Below are positions 33,966 to 42,749 of a DNA stretch of 64,000 nt, piece by piece (positions within the stretch are counted from its first letter, which is position 1; each line of letters opens with the position of its first letter). Source of the stretch: Bacteroidota bacterium (GTDB taxonomy: Bacteria; Bacteroidota; Bacteroidia; Chitinophagales; Saprospiraceae); assembly GCA_030147525.1 (NCBI GenBank), contig JASBVF010000007.1, positions 248,001 to 312,000 of the forward strand. The letters are read 5' to 3'. The notes beneath the pieces were generated by a model. The model had not been told where the DNA came from. It saw only the letters and a program-made list of their open reading frames with translations, and did no database searches. The position numbers were made by a program, and so were the translations under genes.

Positions 33966-36230
33966 CTACCCCAGCATCGCCCTATCCCCCAAAAACGGCT
34001 GCTGATATACCCGCTTACCCGTCGCCTTGTAAAGCGCATTCGCCAGCGCCCCGAAAATGGGCGGGAACGGTGGCTCGCCCATGCCCGTCGGGGCGATTTC
34101 GTTTTTCACAAAATGCACATCAATTGCCTTCGGCGCTTCGCTCATGCGAATCATGCGGTACTTGTCGAAGTTCGTCTTTTCGGCAGCGCCGGCTTTGAAG
34201 GTCATTTCACCGTAAAGCGCATTGCCGATGCCGTCCGTAACAGCGCCCTCGGTCATGTTGGTGGCAGCGTCAGGGTTTACGACGATGCCGCAGTCGATGG
34301 CGCTGGTGACCTTCTGTACGACGGGCTTGCCGTTTTCAATCGTCAAATCCAGCACGTGGGCGGCGTAGCTGGCATGGCAGAAATAAGCGGCCACGCCACG
34401 GGAAACGCCAGCGGGCGGGTTGGCCCAGTTGGATTTTTCACGAACCAACTCCAGCACCCCTGCGTAGCGGGCAGCGTCGTAGTCGTTCCTGTCACCTACC
34501 GGATTTTCCTGGGCACGTTTCAACAGTTCCAAACGGAACTCGATGGGGTCTTTTCCCATGGCCTCCGCCAGTTCGTCGAGGAAGGACTGCTCGGCCCCGG
34601 CGATGAAGTTCGATCTCGGTGCACGGAAGGCCCCGATGGTGATGTTCGATTCAGCCGACCACTCCTCTGCGAGGTAGTTGTCTATGGCCCCTGCGGGGAA
34701 ACGGTCAGCGGCAAGCGGGGTCTCCGGTATACCGCCAGCCTTTACGTGGAAAGCGATGAGGTTGTTGTTTTCATCCAAAGCGGCCCGGTAAGTGGCATGG
34801 TAGGCGGGGCGATAAATGCCGTTGGTCATGTCGTCCTCACGGGTGTACATCAGCTTCACCGGGGCGTTTACTTTTTGTGAAATGAGCGCCGCCTCCACCA
34901 TGTAGTGCGAGTAGGCCCTGCGACCGAAACCGCCGCCCATGCGGGTCATTTCAATGTCGATATTTTCTGCGGGAATGCCAAGGCGTGCCGACAGGGTCGG
35001 TTCGATGAAACCGGGCGCCTGCAACGGTCCGGCCACTTTTACCTTGTCGCCCTTCACATCGGCGAAAAAGTTCATCGGCTCCATGCAGTTGTGGGCGAGG
35101 TGCGGGCAGGAATAGCTCCGCTCGATAACCTTGGCCGCCTTTTTGAAAGCTGCTTCCGGGTCGCCGTTCCGGCGGACGACCTTGCCGGGTTTGGCGGCCA
35201 GTGCCTCCATTTTAGCGAAGTGGTCGGTGCTGTTTTCCAGCCCGGCGGGAACACTGACTTTCCGGGTGTTACCCCAGGCGCTCACCGTTTCGGTATAGGT
35301 GGAAAATGGCTCCCATTCTACCCTCAGCGCTTTTTTGGCCTGCATCACCTCCCAGGTGGAATCGCCGACGATGGCAACCAGTTCCGGGAAGGCATTGGTG
35401 TCAAATCCGGCTTTTTCGTAGCCGTCGTTATAAGTTTTTATAGAAAAAACGTCTTTAATGCCGGGCATGGCCTTGGCCGCCGAACCGTCGAAAGATTTCA
35501 GCTTCATTCCAAATGCGGGCGGTTGGGCAATCATGGCGATGAGCATGCCGTCCACTTTGTAGTCCAGGCCGAACATGGGCTTGCCGGTCACGATTTTTTT
35601 GCCGTCCACGTTCTTCTGCGAGTGGCCGATGATTTTGAAATCCTTCACGTCCTTCAGAACGGGCTTCTCCGGCACGGGGATGTTGGCGGCGGCGGAAGCC
35701 ATTTCACCGTAGCCAGCTTTTTTGCCGCTGTTTTTATGAAATAAAACACCCGCTTCGGTGGTGATTTCGTCCATCGGCACTTGCCATGCCTGTGCCGCCG
35801 CTTCCCGCAGCATGTGCCGGGCAGCAGCGCCCGCATTGCGCAGCGGCTCCCATTTCGACATGATGCCCCGGCTGCCCCCGGTGAACTGCCCGAACATGGC
35901 ATTCGGGAATTTTTCGGGGTCATGCTTGGCCATTTCCACCACGACATTTTTCCAGTCGCAGTCGAGCTCTTCGGCCACAATCATGGGCATGGAGGTCATC
36001 ACATTCTGCCCGAATTCTGGGTTGGGCGTGAAGATAGTGACGACGCCGTTGTCGCCGATTTTCAGGTAGGCGTTGATGTCGAACCATTCCTTGGGCATGG
36101 TGAGTGCCGCATCGCCGGAGACGTTTTTGCAGCCTGTGAGCCAGTTGATGCCGATAACCATGCCGCCGCCTGCGAGGATGGAATTGCGGAGAAAGGTGCG
36201 ACGATCGAGGGTTGATTTTATTGCTGTCAT
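33966..36230 (-). CDS. exported molybdenum hydroxylase large subunit (IorB-like)
   Basis: The 754-residue product has a twin-arginine signal (LDRRTFLRNSILAGGGMVIG, then INWLTGC) and the xanthine dehydrogenase/aldehyde oxidase molybdopterin-binding pattern: GGGFGRRAYSHYMVEAALIS, IGAFRAPRSNFIAGAEQSFL and the active-site glutamate in GMGEPPFPPIFGALA. It is the IorB-type, partner of a 2Fe-2S subunit (38624). It oxidises aromatic N-heterocycles or aldehydes in the periplasm with electrons passed to cytochromes; substrate unknown. It is followed by displaced copies of its own 3' end and a run of cassettes. Confidence 0.95.
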   Translation of the reverse strand: MTAIKSTLDRRTFLRNSILAGGGMVIGINWLTGCKNVSGDAALTMPKEWFDINAYLKIGDNGVVTIFTPNPEFGQNVMTSMPMIVAEELDCDWKNVVVEMAKHDPEKFPNAMFGQFTGGSRGIMSKWEPLRNAGAAARHMLREAAAQAWQVPMDEITTEAGVLFHKNSGKKAGYGEMASAAANIPVPEKPVLKDVKDFKIIGHSQKNVDGKKIVTGKPMFGLDYKVDGMLIAMIAQPPAFGMKLKSFDGSAAKAMPGIKDVFSIKTYNDGYEKAGFDTNAFPELVAIVGDSTWEVMQAKKALRVEWEPFSTYTETVSAWGNTRKVSVPAGLENSTDHFAKMEALAAKPGKVVRRNGDPEAAFKKAAKVIERSYSCPHLAHNCMEPMNFFADVKGDKVKVAGPLQAPGFIEPTLSARLGIPAENIDIEMTRMGGGFGRRAYSHYMVEAALISQKVNAPVKLMYTREDDMTNGIYRPAYHATYRAALDENNNLIAFHVKAGGIPETPLAADRFPAGAIDNYLAEEWSAESNITIGAFRAPRSNFIAGAEQSFLDELAEAMGKDPIEFRLELLKRAQENPVGDRNDYDAARYAGVLELVREKSNWANPPAGVSRGVAAYFCHASYAAHVLDLTIENGKPVVQKVTSAIDCGIVVNPDAATNMTEGAVTDGIGNALYGEMTFKAGAAEKTNFDKYRMIRMSEAPKAIDVHFVKNEIAPTGMGEPPFPPIFGALANALYKATGKRVYQQPFLGDRAMLG

Positions 36231-36269
36231 TATTGAATTGTTTTATTGTTGTATTTTAAAAATGGGTAA

Positions 36270-38519
36270 TTAACCCAATACTCCTTGTTCTCCCAGAAAC
36301 GGCTGGTCGTAAAACCGCTTGCCCGTCGCCCGGTAGAGTGCATTGGCCAACGCCGCCATAACCGGGGGGTATGGCGGCTCGCCGAGGCCTGTAGGCGCTA
36401 TTTCATTTTTCACAAAATGCACCTCGATAGCCTTTGGCGCTTCGCTGTGGCGGATGATGCGGTATTTGTCAAAATTGCTCTTTTCAGGTACGCCGTCCCG
36501 GAAGGTCATGTTGCCGTAGAGCGCATTGCCGATGCCGTCCACGACGCAACCTTCGGAGAGGTTCGTGGCAGCGTCGGGGTTAACGACAATGCCGCAGTCA
36601 ATGGCGCAATGGACTTTTTGGATGACGGGCTTGCCGTCTTCCAGCACCAGGTCCAGCACCTGCGCCACGTAGGTATTGTGGCAGAAGTAGGCGGAAACGC
36701 CCCGGCTTACTCCTTCGGAGGTCTTTCCCCAATTGGACTTTTCCCGTACCAGTTCCAACACCCCGGCGTAGCGCTCTGCTTCGTAGTCGTTGTCCTTGCC
36801 GACGGGGTTTGTTTTCGCCCGGTTCAGCAGTTCGAGGCGGAACTCGATGGGGTCTTTCCCGGCAGCTTCGGCCACTTCGTCGAGGAAGGACTGCTCGGCA
36901 GCCGCCATGAAATTCGACCTCGGCGCACGGAAAGAACCCACGGTAATGTTCGTGTCAATCGTCCAGTCTTCGGCGAGGTAGTTGTCCACAGCGCCGGCGG
37001 GGAAGCGGTTTTCATGCAGGGGGCTTTCGGGGATGCCGCCCGTTTTTTGATGGTAGGCAACGAGGTTATTGTCGGCATCCAGCGCTGCCCGGAAAGTGGC
37101 GTGGTAAGCCGGGCGGTAGATACCGGAGGTCATGTCGTCCTCCCGGGTGTAGATGAGTTTGACGGGCGCATTCATTTTTTGTGAAATGAGCGCCGCCTCC
37201 ACTAACCAGTGGGCGTAGGAGCGACGTCCGTAACCGCCACCCAGGCGGGTCATTTGAATATCAATCTTTTCAACGGGCATACCGATGCGGGCTGACAATG
37301 TTTTTTCCGTGAGTTCGGGCTTCTGCAATGGCCCGGCCAGTTCCGCTTTCTCAGCCGTCACATGGGCGAAAAAATTCATCGGCTCCATGCAGTTGTGGGC
37401 GAGGAAGGGGGCGGTGTAGGTGCGTTCGATAACTTTTGCGGCGTTTTTGAAAGCAGTTTCAGGGTCGCCGTCCTTGCGTTTTACTTGGGCTGGCCTGCCG
37501 GCCAATTCCGACATTTTTTCAAAATGAGCAGTCGTATTTTCCAGCCCGGCAGGGATGTGTCTTTTTAGTTTTGTTCCAAAGCGGTCGTACGTTTCCGTGG
37601 TGTCTTCGATGGGTTCAAACTCCATTTTCAGCGCCTTTTTGGCGTTCATCACTTCCCAGGTCGAATTTCCCACGATGGCCACTACTTCAGGGAAGGTGAT
37701 GGTGTCAAAGAACTGCTTTTCGTAATCGTCCTGGATCACTTTGACAGTGAAAACATCCCTGATGCCGGGCATGGCACGGGCCGCCGAGTCGTCCACGGAT
37801 TTCAGTTTCAACCCAAAAGCCGGCGGATGCGCAATCATGGCGATGAGCATGCCCTCCCGCTGTATGTCCGAACCGAACAAAGGTTGCCCGGTCACGATTT
37901 TCAGCCCGTCTACATTTTTGCGGGACGTGCCTATGATTTTGAAATCCTTCCCGTCTTTCAATTGCACTTCCTTCGGAACGGGAACGCTGGCGGCGGCGGA
38001 GGCTATTTCACCATATCCCATCGACTTTCCGCTTTTTTTATGGTGTAAAACGCCGGCTTCGGTCGTCACTTCCTCCGGCGGGACTCCCCATGCCTGAGCG
38101 GCTGCTTCCCGCAGCATGTGCCGGGCCAAAGCGCCCGCCATTCGCAGTGCCTGCCACCCCTGCCGCAGTGCCTGGCTGCCGCCGATGAATTGCCGGGTAA
38201 AATGCTCCGTATCCAGCGGCGCCTGTTCCACGATGACCTTTTTCCAGTCAACGTCCAGTTCTTCGGCCACGATCATGGGCATGGAGGTTTTTACGTTCTG
38301 CCCGCCCTCCGGGTTCGGAGACAGAATGGTGACGACGCCGTTCTCCCCGATTTTCAAATACCCGTTGATTTTGAACCATTCCTTGGGCATAGCGAGTGCT
38401 TCCTTGCCCGATGGTTTGCAACCCGCCAGCCAGCTAAAACCGAGCATCATACCACCACCTGCGAGTGCGGTGGTTTTCAAAAAGGAGCGGCGGTTGTAGG
38501 ATGTTTTTACGACTGTCAT
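36270..38519 (-). CDS. exported molybdenum hydroxylase large subunit, paralogue
   Basis: The 749-residue protein is a paralogue of the 33966 product, 39 bases upstream of it on the same strand. It has the Tat signal YNRRSFLKTTALAGGGMMLG (lipobox-like LAGC), GGGYGRRSYAHWLVEAALIS and the end GLGEPPYPPVMAALANALYR. It probably shares the 2Fe-2S subunit at 38624. The two large subunits may give two substrate ranges. The 3' part differs too much from the displaced fragments (D1-D4) to be their source. Confidence 0.95.
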   Translation of the reverse strand: MTVVKTSYNRRSFLKTTALAGGGMMLGFSWLAGCKPSGKEALAMPKEWFKINGYLKIGENGVVTILSPNPEGGQNVKTSMPMIVAEELDVDWKKVIVEQAPLDTEHFTRQFIGGSQALRQGWQALRMAGALARHMLREAAAQAWGVPPEEVTTEAGVLHHKKSGKSMGYGEIASAAASVPVPKEVQLKDGKDFKIIGTSRKNVDGLKIVTGQPLFGSDIQREGMLIAMIAHPPAFGLKLKSVDDSAARAMPGIRDVFTVKVIQDDYEKQFFDTITFPEVVAIVGNSTWEVMNAKKALKMEFEPIEDTTETYDRFGTKLKRHIPAGLENTTAHFEKMSELAGRPAQVKRKDGDPETAFKNAAKVIERTYTAPFLAHNCMEPMNFFAHVTAEKAELAGPLQKPELTEKTLSARIGMPVEKIDIQMTRLGGGYGRRSYAHWLVEAALISQKMNAPVKLIYTREDDMTSGIYRPAYHATFRAALDADNNLVAYHQKTGGIPESPLHENRFPAGAVDNYLAEDWTIDTNITVGSFRAPRSNFMAAAEQSFLDEVAEAAGKDPIEFRLELLNRAKTNPVGKDNDYEAERYAGVLELVREKSNWGKTSEGVSRGVSAYFCHNTYVAQVLDLVLEDGKPVIQKVHCAIDCGIVVNPDAATNLSEGCVVDGIGNALYGNMTFRDGVPEKSNFDKYRIIRHSEAPKAIEVHFVKNEIAPTGLGEPPYPPVMAALANALYRATGKRFYDQPFLGEQGVLG

Positions 38520-38555
38520 GTTTGGCGAATTAATGAATTGGTAGATTGGTGAATT

Positions 38556-38620
38556 GGTAAATTAGTGAGTTGGTGAATTAGGCCATGCTCCCACCTAATT
38601 TACCAATTGACTAATTTACC
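38556..38620. repeat. AT-rich intergenic inverted repeat, copy 2
   Basis: The 27-base arms (38556-38582 and 38594-38620) pair with three mismatches. The units GGTAAATTAGT and GGTGAATTAG are the same as in the element at 17146. It lies between the 2Fe-2S gene and the large subunit gene. Confidence 0.65.
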
Positions 38621-38623
38621 AAT

Positions 38624-39079
38624 TTACCTAGCCGACGCAGTTTTAATGGCCGCCTTAATCCGCACATACGTCCCGCAGCGGCAGATATTTCCGTTCATCG
38701 CCCCCTCGATTTCTTCGTCGGAAGGGTGAGGACTTGCTTTCAGCAGGGCAGCGGCATTCATGATTTGCCCAGTCTGGCAATAGCCGCATTGGGCGACATC
38801 GTGTTCGAGCCATGCCTTTTGTACGGGGTGGTCGCCGTTTTCGGAGAGGCCCTCGATGGTGGTGATTTCCTGGCTACCGATCTGCGAGACAGGCAACATG
38901 CAGGAACGCATGGCCACACCGCCGACGTGGATGGTGCAGGAGCCGCATACGGCGATACCGCAGCCGTATTTTGTGCCGACGAGGTTGAGGTGATCACGCA
39001 GTACCCAAAGTACGGGCGTGGCGGGGTCGACGTCCACTTGCTGCTTTTTGCCGTTGATGTTTAAAGTGAAATTTGCCAT
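38624..39079 (-). CDS. 2Fe-2S subunit of molybdenum hydroxylase (IorA-like)
   Basis: The start at 39079 (MANFTLNINGKKQQVDVDPA) is preferred; the upstream ATG adds a non-conserved leader. The 151-residue protein has two 2Fe-2S motifs: YGCGIAVCGSCTIHVGG with a later C (MRSCMLP), and QCGYCQTGQIMNA with NICRCGTYVRI. It shuttles electrons from the molybdenum site to an acceptor. It has no signal and should be exported together with its large subunit. It is the first gene of the operon with 36270 and 33966, and its promoter carries the AraC-type box. Confidence 0.95.
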   Translation of the reverse strand: MANFTLNINGKKQQVDVDPATPVLWVLRDHLNLVGTKYGCGIAVCGSCTIHVGGVAMRSCMLPVSQIGSQEITTIEGLSENGDHPVQKAWLEHDVAQCGYCQTGQIMNAAALLKASPHPSDEEIEGAMNGNICRCGTYVRIKAAIKTASAR

Positions 39080-39133
39080 GATATTGAAATTGGTGAAATT
39101 TACAGAATTGTTGATTGAAAATTGCGCATGGCG

Positions 39134-39198
39134 CAAAATAAGGATTTGTATTCAGTTTGGTGACAATATAAAACAAAGAAAAAGTTACGAAAATCAAA
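39134..39198 (-). promoter_or_regulatory. promoter with 21-base AraC-type direct repeat, for 38624
   Basis: On the minus strand TTTGATTTTC (39198-39189) and TTTGTTTTAT (39177-39168) lie 21 bases apart. One base further is the degenerate -33 position (TTGT), then 21 bases and TTATTTTG (39141-39134) as -7 element. The same geometry is seen at 49398, 51741, 53825 and 59796. Confidence 0.65.
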
Positions 39199-39239
39199 CA
39201 TTTCAGCGTGCTGTCGAATGTTGTATTGCTTTTTTGAGT

Positions 39240-40097
39240 TCAATGCTCAATCTCATGCGTATCCCGCACGCTGCTAAACGTCAAGGCTAACAATTTCCAG
39301 GCATCCGCCTGTTTTTTATAAACTTCGGTAACCGTAAATTCAACCGTCACGTCATTTCCCCGAACATTCGACGATAGCGTAATGCGGTTCCAAAGCACAC
39401 CAGTGTCGTCAGAAATTTCCACGGCCACATCGTGGACATCGGCTTGCTTGTACCAGATGCTCCCGGTCTTGATGATTTCGAGCTCTCTGGCCTTATTCCA
39501 CGTGCCGCTCATGTGGACGAATTTTGAATCATCATGGAAGAGTTTCGCCAACTCGTCCACGTTTTTGTCTGCCATCCACTGCCATTTTTGTTTTGAAAGC
39601 TCGATGAGTTCCTGCTCGGTAGTCAAGGTGCTGGATTCGCTTTTTCTGGAAAAATACACCTCATCCGGCACCTGCTCAAGCCATTTGGTCGGTTGCGGGG
39701 CGGTGAGGGCGATGTAGGTGAACCAACTGTCCGGCGTGGAGGCATGCCAATGCTCCACCCCCGGCTGGCATTTGATGACGTCGCCTTTGTGAACGGTTTC
39801 CATCGGCTTGCCCCGCTCCTGATAATAACCAACGCCGTCCGTGATGAGCAACTGCTGGCCGCCGGGATGGATATGCCAATTTAGCCGGGCGCCGGGCGCA
39901 AAAGTGGCCTCTGCAATACCGTACTGGAATATCGAGTCGGCGCCGCTCACCAGGCTGAGCCACACATCCCCGATGTGGTGGACATTGGCGGCTTTTTCTC
40001 CCTTCGGGAAAATGAAACCTTGTTGGGCAACTGTTTGGAATGACAGGACGGCTGACAGTAAAAATGTGGAATACAGTGCTTTTTTTAGATTTTTCAT
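39240..40097 (-). CDS. exported cupin / NTF2-like fusion protein
   Basis: The ATG at 40097 gives a signal peptide (MKNLKKALYSTFLLSAVLSF, cleavage after TVAQ). Residues ~35-145 form a cupin barrel with metal-binding histidines (RLNWHIHPGGQQLLITDGVG, GVEHWHAS). Residues ~155-285 resemble DUF4440/NTF2-like folds (ELIELSKQKWQWMADKNVDE, then KFVHMSGTWNKA). The cupin part is close to the lipoprotein at 54994. An enzyme role such as carboxymuconolactone-type metabolism is possible but not shown. Confidence 0.88.
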   Translation of the reverse strand: MKNLKKALYSTFLLSAVLSFQTVAQQGFIFPKGEKAANVHHIGDVWLSLVSGADSIFQYGIAEATFAPGARLNWHIHPGGQQLLITDGVGYYQERGKPMETVHKGDVIKCQPGVEHWHASTPDSWFTYIALTAPQPTKWLEQVPDEVYFSRKSESSTLTTEQELIELSKQKWQWMADKNVDELAKLFHDDSKFVHMSGTWNKARELEIIKTGSIWYKQADVHDVAVEISDDTGVLWNRITLSSNVRGNDVTVEFTVTEVYKKQADAWKLLALTFSSVRDTHEIEH

Positions 40098-40250
40098 GCG
40101 TTGTTTTTTGATTGAAGCTTGGCTACAAAGTTCTTTTTCCTTCATCACCTGCGTGTTATACAGATTACGGATTTACCTACCAATATTACCGGTCAACTGC
40201 TGCCAGATGGATTTGGTGCGTATTTTTGTTTCAAAAGCAGAAAAAGGCGC

Positions 40251-41159
40251 ATGAAAAAAGTACATGAAGTTCCGACCGTACATGACTACAATGCCGGCTT
40301 CGGCATCGAGACGCTGCACCCCTTGGTCAGCGTGATTGATTTTTCAAAAGCTGCTCCACCTGAAGACGTGGCCGGGGTGGACTTTTTCAGTTTGGGGTTC
40401 TATGGCGTTTTTTTGAAAGAGGGGCCGCAATGCATCAAGCATTATGGGCGCAACAGTTACGACTATCAGGATGGCACCCTCGTGTTTCTTGCACCGGGGC
40501 AGGTGGTGGGCATTGTGAAGGATGCCTTGCAACCTCCGCTGCAAGGTTACGGGTTGCTGTTTCACCCGGACTTGCTTTTAGGAACATCGCTGGGCAGGAA
40601 CATGGTGGACTATGCCTTCTTTTCTTACGAAGTCCATGAGGCACTGCATATTTCCAAACGGGAGCGGCAAATCGTGCTCGACTGTTTTTCCAAGATTGAA
40701 TATGAACTGGAACGTGGCGTTGACAAGCACAGCAAGCGGCTCATTGCCTCCAACATCGAGCTGTTCCTGAACTATTGCGAGCGTTTCTACGACCGCCAGT
40801 TCACGACGAGGGACAACGCTAACAAGGGCATTTTGGAAAAATTCGAGGAACTGCTGAATGGCTATTTTTCATCGGAAAAGCCAAAGGAATTGGGCCTGCC
40901 ATCCGTCGCATGGTGCGCCCGGGAACTGAACCTGTCCGCCAATTATTTCGGTGATTTAATCAAAAAAGAAACGGGCAAACCGGCGCAGGAATACCTGCAA
41001 AACAAGGTAATTGATGCAGCTAAAAACAGGATTTTTGAAGGGGATAAAACCATCAATGAGATTGCCTTTGAACTGGGTTTTAAATATCCGCAGCATTTCA
41101 GCCGGTTGTTCAAGCAGCGAACGGGCATGTCGCCGAGGGAGTATCGGGGGGTGAATTGA
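40251..41159 (+). CDS. AraC-family transcriptional regulator
   Basis: The start at 40251 (MKKVHEVPTVHDYNAGFGIE) gives a 302-residue regulator with an N-terminal cupin-like sensor (about residues 20-145) and a C-terminal pair of helix-turn-helix motifs (LNLSANYFGDLIKKETGKPA, then INEIAFELGFKYPQHFSRLF). The HTH differs from those of 52927 and 58023, so it probably controls other sites. It is divergent from the cupin/NTF2 gene at 40097, a likely target. A decayed copy of its HTH region lies at 43511. Confidence 0.93.
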   Translation: MKKVHEVPTVHDYNAGFGIETLHPLVSVIDFSKAAPPEDVAGVDFFSLGFYGVFLKEGPQCIKHYGRNSYDYQDGTLVFLAPGQVVGIVKDALQPPLQGYGLLFHPDLLLGTSLGRNMVDYAFFSYEVHEALHISKRERQIVLDCFSKIEYELERGVDKHSKRLIASNIELFLNYCERFYDRQFTTRDNANKGILEKFEELLNGYFSSEKPKELGLPSVAWCARELNLSANYFGDLIKKETGKPAQEYLQNKVIDAAKNRIFEGDKTINEIAFELGFKYPQHFSRLFKQRTGMSPREYRGVN

Positions 41160-41179
41160 AGGTGAGCATTATTGTTGAC

Positions 41180-41214
41180 AAGCGATACGATTGCTTTAAG
41201 CAATCGTATCGCTT
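41180..41214. terminator. bidirectional hairpin terminator
   Basis: AAGCGATACGATTGCTT (41180-41196) and its exact inverse (41198-41214) are separated by one base. They lie between the convergent genes 40251 and 41246. There is no T run. Confidence 0.6.
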
Positions 41215-41245
41215 GCCCCGTACACACTTAGCCTCCAAGAGGTTG

Positions 41246-41872
41246 CTAAAAATTAAATCCGAAATGCAGCCCGGGTTCCCATCCAAAGTATTTAGGCCAT
41301 TTATTTTCTACTAATTTGAAGGATTCGGGTACATTAGTTCTTATGGGCCAATGAGTGAATCCAATAGATGGCTCAAAAAAGAAACGGTTTTTAAAAAACT
41401 TAAGCTGGTAACCCAAGCGGTAAGTCAGATATAACGTGTATCCATTTCCAATCTTTTTATTCTCCCCATCTGTATATTTTTCAAAAGCATTCAAGGCATG
41501 AACGGATGTATAGACTCCTTTCCACCAAAAACGCTGGTATGCCAATGTAGGTGCAAGTATGCGTGCATGTCCGGGATAATTTAATCCCGGTGCATCAAAG
41601 GATGGCCCCCAGGGGATACCTAATGGCCAGGAATAAACGGATTTTTTAAACTCAAAGGAAACAGCATCTTTAGGTGTTATCCTGTATCCAATATTTAATT
41701 GGAAAAACTTGGGTGGATTGGGGTCATCAGGAATGAAATTCCCCAACAACAAGAGTGTACTTCCAATAAAATACTTCTTATAAGTACTGTCCTGTTTGGC
41801 ACTTTGAGCTTTAAGTTGAAGCGTGCTTGTCATCATTAAGACAAGCGCAATGAATAAGATGTTCTTTTGCAT
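41246..41872 (-). CDS. outer-membrane barrel protein, paralogue 1
   Basis: The 208-residue product has a signal peptide (MQKNILFIALVLMMTSTLQL, cleavage after KAQ). Its body has barrel-like strands (LNIGYRITPKDAVSFEFKKS, TLAYQRFWWKGVYTSVHALN) and ends GLHFGFNF. It is about half identical to the product at 42094 and was probably made by duplication. Its promoter carries the same Crp/Fnr box. Function is unknown. Confidence 0.85.
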   Translation of the reverse strand: MQKNILFIALVLMMTSTLQLKAQSAKQDSTYKKYFIGSTLLLLGNFIPDDPNPPKFFQLNIGYRITPKDAVSFEFKKSVYSWPLGIPWGPSFDAPGLNYPGHARILAPTLAYQRFWWKGVYTSVHALNAFEKYTDGENKKIGNGYTLYLTYRLGYQLKFFKNRFFFEPSIGFTHWPIRTNVPESFKLVENKWPKYFGWEPGLHFGFNF

Positions 41873-41901
41873 TCTTTTACTTTTATTGTTAAATGATGCT
41901 G

Positions 41902-41946
41902 CAAAATTAGATTGGCGATATGCGACAACTCGTTCACTTTAGTTAA
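41902..41946 (-). promoter_or_regulatory. promoter with Crp/Fnr box for 41246
   Basis: On the minus strand TTAAC-TAAA-GTGAA (41946-41933) is followed after 23 bases by a perfect -7 element TAATTTTG (41909-41902). It matches the boxes near 26.7-28.1 kb in sequence and spacing. Confidence 0.8.
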
Positions 41947-42093
41947 GAAATACGATTCAGCTTTTTTTTAGGAATTCTTGCTCTAAGCCTGTTAAATGAT
42001 GGAGATTTGATGCCTGATTAATTTACAAACGGGTATAGTGGAACTCATGGAATATTGGCTGTAAATAACAGCTTTCACCTAACCATTATAAGT

Positions 42094-42720
42094 TTAAAAA
42101 TTAAACCCAAAATGAAAGCCCGGTTCTCCTAATATGAATTTCGGCCATTTATCGTCCAACTGTTTAAATCCATCAGGCATTGTTGTATGATAGGCACGGT
42201 GGGTAATTGCAACGGATGTCTGAATAAAAAACCGGTCCTTGAAAAGTTTGATATGATAACCGCAACGGTAAGTATTGAAAATCTGAAATCCATTGTCAAT
42301 TTTATTGCCGTCATCATTCGCAAAAATTTGCCAGGCAGGCATTACGTTAAGTTCGGCATATAAACCTTGCCAAAAAAACCGTTGGTAAGCCACTGATAAG
42401 CCATATTCACGAATATACCCCGGGAATTTCTCTTCCTGCGTTCCATATGATTTGTTGAAAAACGGGTGGATTCCATTCGGCCAGGCATATTTCCAGGTTT
42501 TTGGTTCCAGGGTTATAACGTCTTTCCCGGTAATTCGATAGCCTATATTGAGTTGAACGAAATTGGGGGGATTGACTTTGGATAAATTACCTAATAAAAA
42601 CACTGAGCTGCCAACGAACCTCCGTCTGAACGAGCTGTCTGATTTATCATATTGAGCTTTAAGTTGCATGGTGCCTGTCATCATTAAGACAAGACCAATG
42701 AATAAAATACTCTTTTGCAT
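42094..42720 (-). CDS. outer-membrane barrel protein, paralogue 2
   Basis: The 208-residue product has the same layout as the 41246 protein: signal peptide (MQKSILFIGLVLMMTGTMQL), LNIGYRITGKDVITLEPKTW, VAYQRFFWQGLYAELNVMPA, end GFHFGFNF. The two genes lie in tandem with the same Crp-boxed promoter type, and the Crp gene at 42805 lies directly upstream. Ligand is unknown. Confidence 0.85.
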   Translation of the reverse strand: MQKSILFIGLVLMMTGTMQLKAQYDKSDSSFRRRFVGSSVFLLGNLSKVNPPNFVQLNIGYRITGKDVITLEPKTWKYAWPNGIHPFFNKSYGTQEEKFPGYIREYGLSVAYQRFFWQGLYAELNVMPAWQIFANDDGNKIDNGFQIFNTYRCGYHIKLFKDRFFIQTSVAITHRAYHTTMPDGFKQLDDKWPKFILGEPGFHFGFNF

Positions 42721-42749
42721 GTCATTTCATTTTATGTTAAACGATAATG

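Noticed and set aside
34113-35744. Two plus-strand frames of 255 and 279 residues
   Set aside because: They lie opposite the molybdenum hydroxylase gene 33966-36230 and show no recognisable motif.
36270-36380. The 3' end of the upstream hydroxylase paralogue as the source of displaced copies
   Set aside because: Copies D1-D4 are far closer to the 3' end of the 33966 gene than to that of the 36270 gene.
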